A DNA stretch of 15,359 bases, from NCBI GenBank assembly GCA_045533955.1, contig JAZSIU010000050.1, positions 1 through 15,359 of the forward strand. Reading direction: 5' to 3'. This DNA comes from HGM04593 sp045533955. Its GTDB lineage: Bacteria; Bacteroidota; Bacteroidia; Bacteroidales; Bacteroidaceae. Every line of letters starts with the position of its first letter. Position 1 is the first letter of the stretch. This document shows, piece after piece, positions 1 to 7,178 of the stretch. The notes beneath the pieces are model-generated. The model was given only the letters and a program-made list of their open reading frames with translations. It made no database searches and had not been told where the DNA came from. The translations under genes were made by a program, and so were the position numbers.

Positions 1-139
1 GTCTCCCTTTTTTATTTTTTTGTATTGCTGATTGACTTTTGCACTGTCGCTTGTCGGGCGAACCTTGCTCACTCCTTTTCGCTACGCTCAAAGTCGTGAG
101 CAAGGAAGCAAATTTGTTGCACTTCTATCTTGACAGTAT
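1..139. repeat. Left copy of the 139-bp terminal inverted repeat
   Basis: Positions 1-139 match the reverse complement of 15220-15358 except for a central loop. Positions 63-72 and 96-105 are a perfect 10-bp inverted repeat (ccttgctcac / gtgagcaagg) around a 23-base loop at 73-95. Outside that hairpin the two copies agree base for base by eye. The outer edge is T-rich; the inner edge reads ...cttgacagtat and then diverges. No transposase gene is present inside the window. It could be the end of an insertion sequence, a dispersed intergenic repeat, or the terminus of a larger element. The inverted copies are certain; the identity is not. Confidence 0.9.
63..105. other. Hairpin inside the left repeat
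   Basis: A 10-bp perfect stem (63-72 with 96-105) encloses a 23-base loop, 73-95. The stem and loop also occur at 15254-15296. There the loop has the same plus-strand orientation (one C-to-T change, position 80 against 15271), although everything around it is inverted. Relative to its own flanks, the loop is therefore flipped between the two copies. Confidence 0.85.
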
Positions 140-260
140 GCTTTTTAGAACAAGGATTATTATACCCACCCAAAAGGATAAATTCACAGAACACCTTATT
201 AACCAATCAATTACGAACAAAGCAATTAAAATAAAGAGCAAGGTCTGCAATAGTAGCATA
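140..260. other. AT-rich gap between the left repeat and cas2, where a CRISPR leader/array would be expected
   Basis: This stretch lies just downstream of cas2 on the minus strand. In many type V-A loci the leader and array begin here. I see no repeated units of CRISPR length and no spacers. One possible repeat relic is at 244-256: on the minus strand it reads CTACTATTGCAGA, close to the 3' stem-loop CTACTATTGTAGA of Cas12a repeats, with one mismatch in the stem. No terminator hairpin is evident. Confidence 0.4.
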
Positions 261-530
261 TCAGAAATACACAATATCAGTGTCGCGGTGTATAGCATTG
301 CCATATTTTTTCAGTTTAACAGCTGCAACATCAAATATTATCACGCTATCGCCGCCCGTGAAATAATGAGAGAAATTATCAATTTTCAATAACAAATTAT
401 CCAAAACACGGGACGTATTATTTACCTCATATACAGAATATTGGAGACGAATTGCGCCACTCGATGTTAAAATCTTCGCAAAGCGCGTCCTGAGCTTTGT
501 ATCACTAATATCATAACTTATCACTAACAT
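261..530 (-). CDS. cas2: CRISPR-associated endoribonuclease-like Cas2
   Basis: This 89-residue protein has the usual Cas2 length. It begins MLVISYDISDTKLRTRFAKI, the family's first beta strand with the conserved Asp (D7) after a hydrophobic strand and a YDI turn, followed by an Arg-rich helix. Cas2 dimers form the centre of the Cas1-Cas2 spacer-integration complex, and D7 sits at the metal site of nuclease-active members. The ATG overlaps the cas1 stop by one base (TAATG), which implies translational coupling. It is the last gene of the cas operon. It looks intact. The array expected after it is not visible in the window. Confidence 0.93.
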   Translation of the reverse strand: MLVISYDISDTKLRTRFAKILTSSGAIRLQYSVYEVNNTSRVLDNLLLKIDNFSHYFTGGDSVIIFDVAAVKLKKYGNAIHRDTDIVYF

Positions 531-1501
531 TATATTTTGAATTGAGGATATAAATCAATACTCTTCGATTGCATAAAACACCTATAATAATCACGAACAA
601 ACAAAAAAATATCCGTCTTATATGTAACTAGCGCATCAAAAAACACTTTACAATATTCACTATTCATCTGCGGCTTAAGTCTATATTCACCATTCTGAAA
701 TAAAAAATCCTTTTTTGTAAATTGTTTACGATTAAACGCTGTGCGCGCCGCCCTGTCTATTATACATCTGAAAGGCTCCACCAAATCACAGACAAGCGAT
801 TTTCTTTTAAACCATAATCGGTGATAAACACCGACATATAAATCGAAACCAAACATTCTGACAAAACACTCAACAAAATTAAACAATATAGTATAACCAA
901 TATCGAGCGTAGTATTAAGAACATCACATTTGGTTCGAGGCCGCCGTCCCGGCCAGTCAGCATCCTGAAAATATGCCGTAAAAAAAGCCTTTGACACATA
1001 CCCCTCGAGCCCCAGCAATCTGTTATAGTCAAACACGCGCGACAACCATTCATCAAGCGCTTTATTACATATACCAATAGCTTCGGTTGTTACATCATCG
1101 TTCTTTCTTGTCTTTTGCAATATAGAGCGCTGATTACAGATTTTACAATACATAAGCCATTTAGCTATACTAATATCATCAGACGCAAACTCAAATTGCT
1201 TCTTGCGTAATAGGTAATTCGCTTCGGCCAAATTCGACCAAAAGAAAACAGGACGCAAAGTAGGTTTAACAACAATTAGTGCAACATTATATTTCTTGCA
1301 CTTATCAATCAAGGGTGTAGTAATGTGAATATGCCCCACAACAAACAGAACAAGAATCTTCTGAAAAGGGAGCTTAGTGAGAGTTTTCTTTTCTTCAATA
1401 TCCTCGAGCAACAACTCACCATTGCTTACACGAAGCCCCTTATCCTTTATACAGTTAATAACAAAAACCGTACGATACTCAATATCCTTACGAGTAAACA
1501 T
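530..1501 (-). CDS. cas1: CRISPR-associated integrase Cas1 (type V-A)
   Basis: Cas1 is the catalytic subunit of the integrase that inserts new spacers at the leader end of an array. I prefer the ATG at 1501 (protein beginning MFTRKDIEYRTVFVIN, 323 aa) because it matches the usual start of type V Cas1. An upstream in-frame ATG at 1522 would add seven residues. Metal-binding residues are recognisable: Glu in LLGLEGYVSKAFF (about E166), His in GVYHRLWFKRKS (about H227), and the CDLVEPFR segment (D239/E242), in the usual order. The start overlaps the end of cas4 by 14 bp and the stop overlaps cas2 by one base, so cas4-cas1-cas2 look like one transcript. There is no visible lesion, so adaptation could work if an array exists elsewhere. 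Confidence 0.93.
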   Translation of the reverse strand: MFTRKDIEYRTVFVINCIKDKGLRVSNGELLLEDIEEKKTLTKLPFQKILVLFVVGHIHITTPLIDKCKKYNVALIVVKPTLRPVFFWSNLAEANYLLRKKQFEFASDDISIAKWLMYCKICNQRSILQKTRKNDDVTTEAIGICNKALDEWLSRVFDYNRLLGLEGYVSKAFFTAYFQDADWPGRRPRTKCDVLNTTLDIGYTILFNFVECFVRMFGFDLYVGVYHRLWFKRKSLVCDLVEPFRCIIDRAARTAFNRKQFTKKDFLFQNGEYRLKPQMNSEYCKVFFDALVTYKTDIFLFVRDYYRCFMQSKSIDLYPQFKI

Positions 1502-2054
1502 TTTCAACAAAGGTTTTATCACAAAGATTACAATATATGCAATATTTGCATTTGTTTGTATTTACATTCAATTGGCTCGCAGGAGAATACTCGCGCACCC
1601 CTTTTATAAACGATAAAAATTCTTCTTTTTCGTTCGCTGTTGGAAGCGGGATATAATGCATCTTATTTGTTGAGGTCTCATAAAAAGCCAATTCCTCGAC
1701 ACTATACCCCATCTCGGTCATACAAAAATATTGAGCCCACAACTGATATATCTGCCCTTTGAATATCTGTTTTAAGCTGTATTTACGCTCCACCAACAGC
1801 CTCTTATCAATCCTGAACAAATCAATTTTACCCATAAGTTTATATTCGTCAGAGCAGATACACAAAGATTGCAACACATTTTTTCTGCTGCTTACCCTCT
1901 TTTCATCTACTGTTTGATGCGCCATTTTCCCTCTTACTTGATAAAGCGAATAATACAGCCCTTCGTCCGCATCCATATAAACATTATGTAAATATATGGA
2001 ATACGGACAAAAGACAAAATCATTTAACATAGAGATTGGGATATACCCATCCAT
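1488..2054 (-). CDS. cas4: CRISPR-associated exonuclease Cas4
   Basis: Cas4 is a RecB-family iron-sulfur nuclease that trims prespacers and helps select those with a correct PAM before Cas1-Cas2 integrates them. I chose the ATG at 2054 (188 aa, MDGYIPISMLNDFVFCPYSI), which lies 10 bp after the cas12a stop. The longer frame to 2144 would run back into cas12a. With this start, the N-terminal cluster cysteine is C16 and the C-terminal group is C169, C172, C175 and C178 (CKYCIYCNLC). The nuclease core shows H46 (RGKMAH), D78 (GKIDLF), E89-x-K91 (VERKY) and the QIYQLWAQY helix. All expected motifs are present and the gene looks intact. Confidence 0.9.
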   Translation of the reverse strand: MDGYIPISMLNDFVFCPYSIYLHNVYMDADEGLYYSLYQVRGKMAHQTVDEKRVSSRKNVLQSLCICSDEYKLMGKIDLFRIDKRLLVERKYSLKQIFKGQIYQLWAQYFCMTEMGYSVEELAFYETSTNKMHYIPLPTANEKEEFLSFIKGVREYSPASQLNVNTNKCKYCIYCNLCDKTFVENVYS

Positions 2055-2064
2055 CGCAACTTTA

Positions 2065-3381
2065 CTAATTATTTTTATAAGGTTTAGTCTGTGCAAAATT
2101 GAGCCACTCCTTATTTGATATTGCCAGATTAGGTTTCTGACCATCTGCGGTTGATTTTATCCGGCGCACAATCCACAATCCTTTTCGAGCAATATTATAT
2201 GCTCCATTAGCATCGGCATTTTTGGGTAATTCATCACTACAACTATTACTATCGAAGAATGTGCCATCCTCGCCCATTACCGGAGAAATCATATAATCGA
2301 CATCTGTTCCCGTTGCACTATTTCGCATCTGCAATGTCAGACGCAACAGATGCAACAGCGACTCAAAGAAGGTGGATGATTTCTGCTTCAGAACAGCATC
2401 TTTAATATCATCACAATTGATATTTACACCATTTTGGGCAAATAACTCTTTCAATTCATTTGTAATATTCTTAGTACAGGAGACAAACTGATTATTATTA
2501 TCTCTTTCACGTTTAGTTTCTATGCGATTACCATACGTGCAAATTGTCCAATAAGAGCGTGAACCCTCGGCTTTAGCTGTGAAACAATTGTAATCGAATG
2601 CAAATTCAAACCAATCTTTCTCACTATTATACTTAATTGAATCAAACTTCTTGAAAAAGTCAACAGCCGCTGACATTGAAACGTAACGGGTGTCAAAAAG
2701 GTTTACAAAGCCCGTTACAGGGTCAATCTTGCTTGTGTTCCAAGCTTGTGTATAAAACAAAAAGCCACATTGCTTTCCTTTATTACTGAATGTATCAAAC
2801 TTATTTGCAAGTTGATAAGCATTCAGCAAACCACCGGCCTCATTTGGTTGAGCATCTTTTAAAACAATATAGTTCAGTTTATCAATAAGCATCTTCTCAA
2901 ATTTCTGATACACCTGCTTCTCAACCTTCTGCCTCTCACGCATAAATCCCATATTCAAATCTTCAAGAACCACTATTGCATTGTACTTAATCATCAAGCG
3001 CGTTATTTCGTGTATAGCCTGACTTAAATAGCCCTCTTTAACATCCTTTATCTTCTCCACAGTCTGCCAGCTACGGCGTGCTTCGTCGCGTTCTTTCTCA
3101 CGACACTCGAGCAGATTGTGATAATCAGTATTACCAATCACATTCAAAGAATGCTGCTCCTTGATATTTCCCTTCAAGTCTATTACAGTAACATATAACA
3201 AATGCCGCTCACCACGGTCGATACCTATAATATGAAGATTATCCGCCTGCCTGATATATTCATTTACAGCATCGTTGATATTCTCCTTACCTACACCCTT
3301 GAAATTGATAATTATTGGGACGTGGAATTGAAATTTATCAACAGTATATCTTCGGTCTTTTATAAGGTCATATGCAAACAA
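2065..3381 (-). CDS. cas12a: Cas12a C-terminal fragment (end of wedge, RuvC, bridge helix, Nuc)
   Basis: This is the nuclease half of a frameshifted Cas12a. The frame opens 18 nt upstream of TTG at 3381 (after a TGA), so TTG is the only plausible start; otherwise it is untranslated. Numbering from that start: K8 in FAYDLIKDRR corresponds to crRNA-processing K869 of FnCas12a; RuvC-I is GIDRGER (D55); the bridge-helix Trp lies in RRSWQTV; RuvC-II is VVLEDLNMGF (E140); the Nuc Arg is in LQMRNS (R353); RuvC-III is NADANGAYNIARKG (D390). The terminal ISNKEWLNFAQ is typical. All catalytic residues survive. It overlaps the upstream fragment by 22 bp. Joined to that fragment after removing two bases, the protein would be about 1260 aa, normal for Cas12a. 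cas4 follows 10 bp downstream. Confidence 0.9.
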   Translation of the reverse strand: MFAYDLIKDRRYTVDKFQFHVPIIINFKGVGKENINDAVNEYIRQADNLHIIGIDRGERHLLYVTVIDLKGNIKEQHSLNVIGNTDYHNLLECREKERDEARRSWQTVEKIKDVKEGYLSQAIHEITRLMIKYNAIVVLEDLNMGFMRERQKVEKQVYQKFEKMLIDKLNYIVLKDAQPNEAGGLLNAYQLANKFDTFSNKGKQCGFLFYTQAWNTSKIDPVTGFVNLFDTRYVSMSAAVDFFKKFDSIKYNSEKDWFEFAFDYNCFTAKAEGSRSYWTICTYGNRIETKRERDNNNQFVSCTKNITNELKELFAQNGVNINCDDIKDAVLKQKSSTFFESLLHLLRLTLQMRNSATGTDVDYMISPVMGEDGTFFDSNSCSDELPKNADANGAYNIARKGLWIVRRIKSTADGQKPNLAISNKEWLNFAQTKPYKNN

Positions 3382-5849
3382 ACTCTCTCTCTCTTGTCAT
3401 TCAACGGATTCTTGTTTGCAACAGGAAGATTGGCACGATGAGTAGGTTCGCTACAAGTGATGCTTGCCTTCCTAAAAAAGATTTCCGCTCCACCACATAA
3501 CTTATATACCACATTGGATAGATTCCTTTCGTCGAACAACATTCTCCAATACAAGGTGTGCAAGTTTGGTTTCCCTTTTGCATAAGGCGAAAAATCCTTA
3601 TTATAAATTTTAAACAGGTACAATTTGCCCTCCTCTACAAGATTATCAATATACTGTTTCGAGATACATTTAAACTGTATTTGATAAGCCTGTTCATTTA
3701 TATGATTAGTAAAAGAGCCAAAATTAGAATACTCTTCCGATGGTAAAAACTCAAAAACAAACGAGCTATAATACTCCTTTGCCCTTTCCTTATAGTAATC
3801 GATAAACTTTATTAAATCGACCTTTGAAAAATTATCACTCGACACAGAGTAAGACTTTGACAATCTTATTCTATTTATTTCTTTGGGCAAATGCGTGAGC
3901 TTTAATCTTTCGAGAGCAATATTCTCGCCAGCAAATTCTCCGTCTTTCTCTTTACGTCCATTTTTCTTTACAGTGGCACCATTTATAACCATCAGATTCT
4001 GAACATCTTTACTTGGGTCGGCAGCTTGCAAATAAAACATTTTCTCTATTACATCTTCAGCATTCAATGGTGCCGGATATTTTTTGAATTCTTTCTTAAA
4101 TTTCTTATTCATCAAGCCCAAATAATAGTATCCGCCACTTCTAAGAAGAATACTCGAGGTTGCTATTTCGCGCTCAACCGGCCAACCATCTAAAAGGATA
4201 GGATTCTCGAAATTGAGTTTAATTTTCTCAATAGAATATGGTTTACGAGTAACTCGATTGCGCACCATATTATACAACGGAGTAATTTGGGCGAGCTCAT
4301 CCCATAAAGCAGAGAACTCTCCATAGAACCTTGCATCCTTTTCCGGTTCATTACCATCGCCAAGAAGCGGCTTAACAAACTGTTGCAACTCCTTGATTGC
4401 ATCTAACAGATTCTTCAATTTTTCAACCGTTGGCTTATCTTGTGCTAGATTTTTGCCTTCGGGATATTGGATATTCAGTGTATCTTTTACCTCGGCATAA
4501 GCATTCTCTATTTTAGTGAATAAATCGACTTTATTCGCATCATCTTTACCAATAGCAGCAAAATATCCTGAAATGGTATTTTTACACTCCTCATTACCGG
4601 CAAATGCCTCCTCTATCGCACCGATAGAAACACTGCTTAACGATTTTAGAATCTTTACAAGGCGCTCCTTATACGCCTCATCCGTCTCCTTCTTCGACTT
4701 TCGTGAAACCTCCTTCTTAAGCGCATTTAAAAGAGCATCTCTAATACTACCGTATTTACCATATATCCTTTGTGATATATTTGTCAGCAAAGAATCGTTT
4801 TTTAAATATATCTTAGAAACATCGTAATCTGAAATATTTACAAGCAATGCTCTGAGTTTCACAAAAACATTTGTATGCAGTTCCCGATAGGCATTTTCAA
4901 CAGTTACAAGCAATTCATCATCCGAGCTAAACTCATCCGGCAACCAAGAAACAGCATTTCTATCGCTAAGAATCTGCTTGTATAAAGGTTTAAATTTTGG
5001 AAGACGAGCCGACTTTTCTTTAACCGCCTGATTATACAAATTTATATATTCATTCAAGCCCTGAATCTTACGCCCGTTATCGAGAGTTTTTCCGCCTATT
5101 ACTGCATTATATACATCTATTTGAGCCTGTGTCAGAACCGTATTATAATAATCTAATTTAAAAATCTCATCAATTTTATTGACATTTAAATATTCTTCGA
5201 ATTCTTTGTATAGCTGTGGAAATTTATCGGCAAGAGAGCTTGCAGCCACACTTTCAAAAACATTCATATTATCAATAAAACGAGGAAGATTCTCGTGTAT
5301 AAGCCTATATGCAATAGATATTGAGTTTGCATCGGCAACATACATATTTAAGCGGTTTTTATGAAAGCCTGTAAAATAAGTTGTAAAATCCTTGAATTCC
5401 TTAACCAATTTGCGATTTTCTTCATCCTTTACAAAAGAGAGTAAATCGGTTCTAATTAGTTCTTTTCCATTGAGACGTTTGTATCTTTTATCCCCGGAGA
5501 AACTTTTCGAGATAATTTTCCTCATATTATCTTGAATTGCTCTCATTCTATCATTTTTCGCTTTATCTCCGGCTGCACACATATAAAGAGTGTAGAACTC
5601 CTCTAAAGAATTCTTTTGTCCTTCGTTGCTGTAAGGTAACTTTAAACTACCGAGAATATCGTCAATAAAATACTTATGGTACTCGTCAATCAACACTTTA
5701 ACCTTTAAGTAACTATCTGCTCTATGCAGATCCCCTTCAAGCAAAGCCCCCCCTTGAATGTGCTCCAATGTTTTCCCTTGCGGTTGTAACTCAAAGCGCA
5801 AAGTCTTTGATAATGAATAAAGTCCTGTAAAAGAATCAAATGTTTTCAT
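3360..5849 (-). CDS. cas12a: Cas12a N-terminal fragment (wedge, REC lobe, PAM-interacting)
   Basis: This is the recognition half of a type V-A effector, which processes its own crRNA and cuts T-rich-PAM DNA. The N-terminus MKTFDSFTGLYSLSKTLRFE is the canonical wedge-I segment. A long helical REC lobe follows, to about residue 530. Next come wedge-II (IKLNFENPILLDGWP...GGYYYLGLMNKKFKKEF), a PAM-interacting region, and KPNLHTLYWRMLF...KLCGGAEIFFRKAS. H804 and K813 (THRANLPVANKNP) align with crRNA-processing H843 and K852 of FnCas12a, with the same nine-residue spacing. After E821 the frame shifts within an AG tract and eight aberrant residues (RVCLHMTL) precede TAA. The N-terminal half of the gene is otherwise open. 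A promoter lies about 45 bp upstream of the ATG. Alone, this fragment lacks all nuclease residues. Confidence 0.92.
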   Translation of the reverse strand: MKTFDSFTGLYSLSKTLRFELQPQGKTLEHIQGGALLEGDLHRADSYLKVKVLIDEYHKYFIDDILGSLKLPYSNEGQKNSLEEFYTLYMCAAGDKAKNDRMRAIQDNMRKIISKSFSGDKRYKRLNGKELIRTDLLSFVKDEENRKLVKEFKDFTTYFTGFHKNRLNMYVADANSISIAYRLIHENLPRFIDNMNVFESVAASSLADKFPQLYKEFEEYLNVNKIDEIFKLDYYNTVLTQAQIDVYNAVIGGKTLDNGRKIQGLNEYINLYNQAVKEKSARLPKFKPLYKQILSDRNAVSWLPDEFSSDDELLVTVENAYRELHTNVFVKLRALLVNISDYDVSKIYLKNDSLLTNISQRIYGKYGSIRDALLNALKKEVSRKSKKETDEAYKERLVKILKSLSSVSIGAIEEAFAGNEECKNTISGYFAAIGKDDANKVDLFTKIENAYAEVKDTLNIQYPEGKNLAQDKPTVEKLKNLLDAIKELQQFVKPLLGDGNEPEKDARFYGEFSALWDELAQITPLYNMVRNRVTRKPYSIEKIKLNFENPILLDGWPVEREIATSSILLRSGGYYYLGLMNKKFKKEFKKYPAPLNAEDVIEKMFYLQAADPSKDVQNLMVINGATVKKNGRKEKDGEFAGENIALERLKLTHLPKEINRIRLSKSYSVSSDNFSKVDLIKFIDYYKERAKEYYSSFVFEFLPSEEYSNFGSFTNHINEQAYQIQFKCISKQYIDNLVEEGKLYLFKIYNKDFSPYAKGKPNLHTLYWRMLFDERNLSNVVYKLCGGAEIFFRKASITCSEPTHRANLPVANKNPLNDKRERVCLHMTL
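3383..3394 (-). repeat. (AG)6 dinucleotide tract that breaks cas12a
   Basis: On the coding strand the tract reads aag-aga-gag-aga-gtt in the N-terminal frame and gag-aga-gag-agt-ttg in the C-terminal frame. With five AG units the codons would give KRESLFAYDLIK, which matches the family (KKESVFEYDLIK in FnCas12a). The sixth unit is therefore a two-base insertion of the kind produced by slipped-strand mispairing. It may be a real mutation, a phase-variable tract, or a sequencing or assembly error. Confidence 0.85.
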
Positions 5850-5895
5850 ATATTTTGTTTCAAATTATTGCAAAAATTTTTCGTTAACATTCGAG

Positions 5896-5927
5896 CAAAT
5901 ATAAACAATACCTACAACAATATAAAT
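5896..5927 (-). promoter_or_regulatory. Probable cas operon promoter
   Basis: The minus strand has TATATTTG (5896-5903, followed by C), a full match to the Bacteroidota -7 element TAnnTTTG. At 19 bp upstream is ATTTA (5923-5927), a partial -33 match. The start site would lie about 40 bp before the cas12a ATG. No other promoter-like element is evident before the cas4, cas1 and cas2 starts, which fits one polycistronic transcript. A sequence resembling a degraded Cas12a repeat overlaps the spacer and -33 region (5910-5927). Confidence 0.6.
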
Positions 5928-5965
5928 CTATACTAAAATATTAACACAAATTGCTTTTATAAACC

Positions 5966-5983
5966 GGGGCTTTTTTACACCCC
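5966..5983 (+). repeat. Left arm of a short inverted repeat flanking the tmk-ATPase group
   Basis: The sequence ggggcttttttacacccc resembles the reverse complement of ggtgtaaagcccc at 8110-8122, apart from three extra T. The arms point inward around a segment of about 2.1 kb. No target duplication is apparent outside them. Confidence 0.4.
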
Positions 5984-6079
5984 ATTGGTTAACCCATTAA
6001 ATTTTAAGATAAAGACACAAGCAGTCATCTTACTTTACGTGTAATGTTGCTCCCCGAAAGTATCATTGCTTTGCAAATA

Positions 6080-6767
6080 TCATTTCACCTCCTTGCTAAT
6101 AAGACTGTGTATCTCTTCGATGCTGTATAGCCCCCTATCGTCGTAGCATTTGATAGCTATAAAATTATCTATATAGCTTATCATCTTCTGATATTCGTCA
6201 TACACTTTCGATTGGAATGCGCCATCAGCCTCGTGAATATCTTTCTCACCGCATAGATAGTTTCTGTCAGCTCCTGCACGCTCATTAAGCATTGAATTCT
6301 CAATATACATTTTAGGTACATCAAGAAACAGCACCCTTGTTGGGCGTGGGAGATTATTTACATTGAATTCCAAATTCACAATCCAATCACGCAGTTCTGT
6401 TTTCTGGGCACCATCCGAGAGTTTGGCACATTGATATGCGATATTGGAAAACACATATCTATCAGTGATAACAGTGTAACCTATCCCGAGCCACTCTTGC
6501 AAAGTACGCACGTGTTCCCGACTTTCACAGGCATACATCAAGGCAACAAGCTGTGGATGAACATCCTCTATGCGTCCAAATTCGCCACGCAGGAACTGCG
6601 CTATGAGCTTCCCATATACACCTTGTTACAGAATGGGGAAATGTATGAATTTGCACTTATGCCCTTCCCTCTCCAAATGCTCTAACAGCAACCTCGTCTG
6701 TGTCGATTTACCACACCCGTCAAGACCTTTCAATACTATAAATTTACCTCGTTTTTTAATTGGTCAT
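6080..6767 (-). pseudogene. tmk: Thymidylate kinase, broken by a frameshift and a nonsense codon
   Basis: dTMP kinase phosphorylates dTMP to dTDP. The reading frame contains the P-loop GKFIVLKGLDGCGKSTQ, then HFPIL-stop-QGVYGKLIAQFLRGEFG, then DRYVFSNIAYQCAK, the ELRDWI...NLPRPTRVLFLDVP segment and the lid region RAGADRNYLCGEKDIHEAD. Together these give a recognisable full-length Bacteroidota-type Tmk. Two lesions are visible. The ATG at 6767, which overlaps the upstream stop as ATGA, is one base out of frame with the P-loop, apparently from an extra base beside the A6 run at 6752-6757. A TAA at 6626-6628 also replaces one codon shortly after the P-loop. The open part (6080-6541) lacks the P-loop and cannot be an active kinase. 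A functional tmk presumably exists elsewhere. Confidence 0.85.
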
Positions 6768-7004
6768 AGTTTTATTGATGGAGAAAACTCAAACAGTTTA
6801 GTGTCGTCCAACCCGTAATTCTCTATAATTCGAGCCTCTCTGTTATAACGTAGAGCCGCACGATATTTACAGATTCTAATTAGAAAGAACACCGCAATAC
6901 GCTCTATCGTTGCAACATCGCCATTTATTGTAATTTTAGGAAAATGGTTCAATTTAGTATTGTTAATATATTCCTCGCATTCAGGATTCTCGTCTTCTTT
7001 TCAT
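6764..7004 (-). pseudogene. Small unrecognised gene with a shifted start
   Basis: About 80 codons are open, ending SPSIKL with a stop that overlaps the tmk ATG (ATGA). A plausible ATG at 7004 is one base out of frame; removing one A from the AAAA that follows gives MKEDENPECEEYINNTKLNHFPKI and then the open frame. Without this change the only in-frame start is TTG at 6952 (62 aa). The middle contains a short hydrophobic stretch (IERIAVFFLIRICKY). I do not recognise the family. The tight overlap with tmk suggests they once formed an operon. It may still be expressed from the TTG, but the shifted ATG suggests decay. Confidence 0.45.
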
Positions 7005-7178
7005 AGTCTGAATTTCTTTATTTTGCTATATTCGCCTATCGGCGAACATATACTGCACTCGCTGCGATAATCGCTAAAATAAATTTTACGTTTCTAACTC
7101 GTTTGTTACAATTTTTGTATAGGTTCATTCTTCGTAATATTGTTATTTTTTCTTTATTAAGTTGCAGAGTCCCTTCTT

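Noticed and set aside
39..392. Plus-strand frame across the left repeat and cas2
   Set aside because: It overlaps the repeat and runs antisense to cas2; no protein family is recognised.
3381..3400. Programmed ribosomal frameshifting to join the Cas12a halves
   Set aside because: A -1 shift would be needed, but the tract is AG-repetitive with no slippery heptamer and no obvious stimulatory stem, so an insertion is simpler.
5850..6079. CRISPR array or tracrRNA upstream of cas12a
   Set aside because: There are no regularly spaced repeats, and Cas12a needs no tracrRNA. Only one degenerate repeat-like stretch is present.
7031..7046. Hairpin ttcgcc-tatc-ggcgaa as a terminator of the ATPase gene
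   Set aside because: The stem is only 6 bp and is not followed by a T-run on either strand.
7036..7128. 30-codon minus-strand frame (MNLYKNCNKRVRNVKFILAI...)
   Set aside because: It has a short hydrophobic segment but no supporting start signal or conservation evidence. It is the tail of a frame that is otherwise a shadow of the ATPase.
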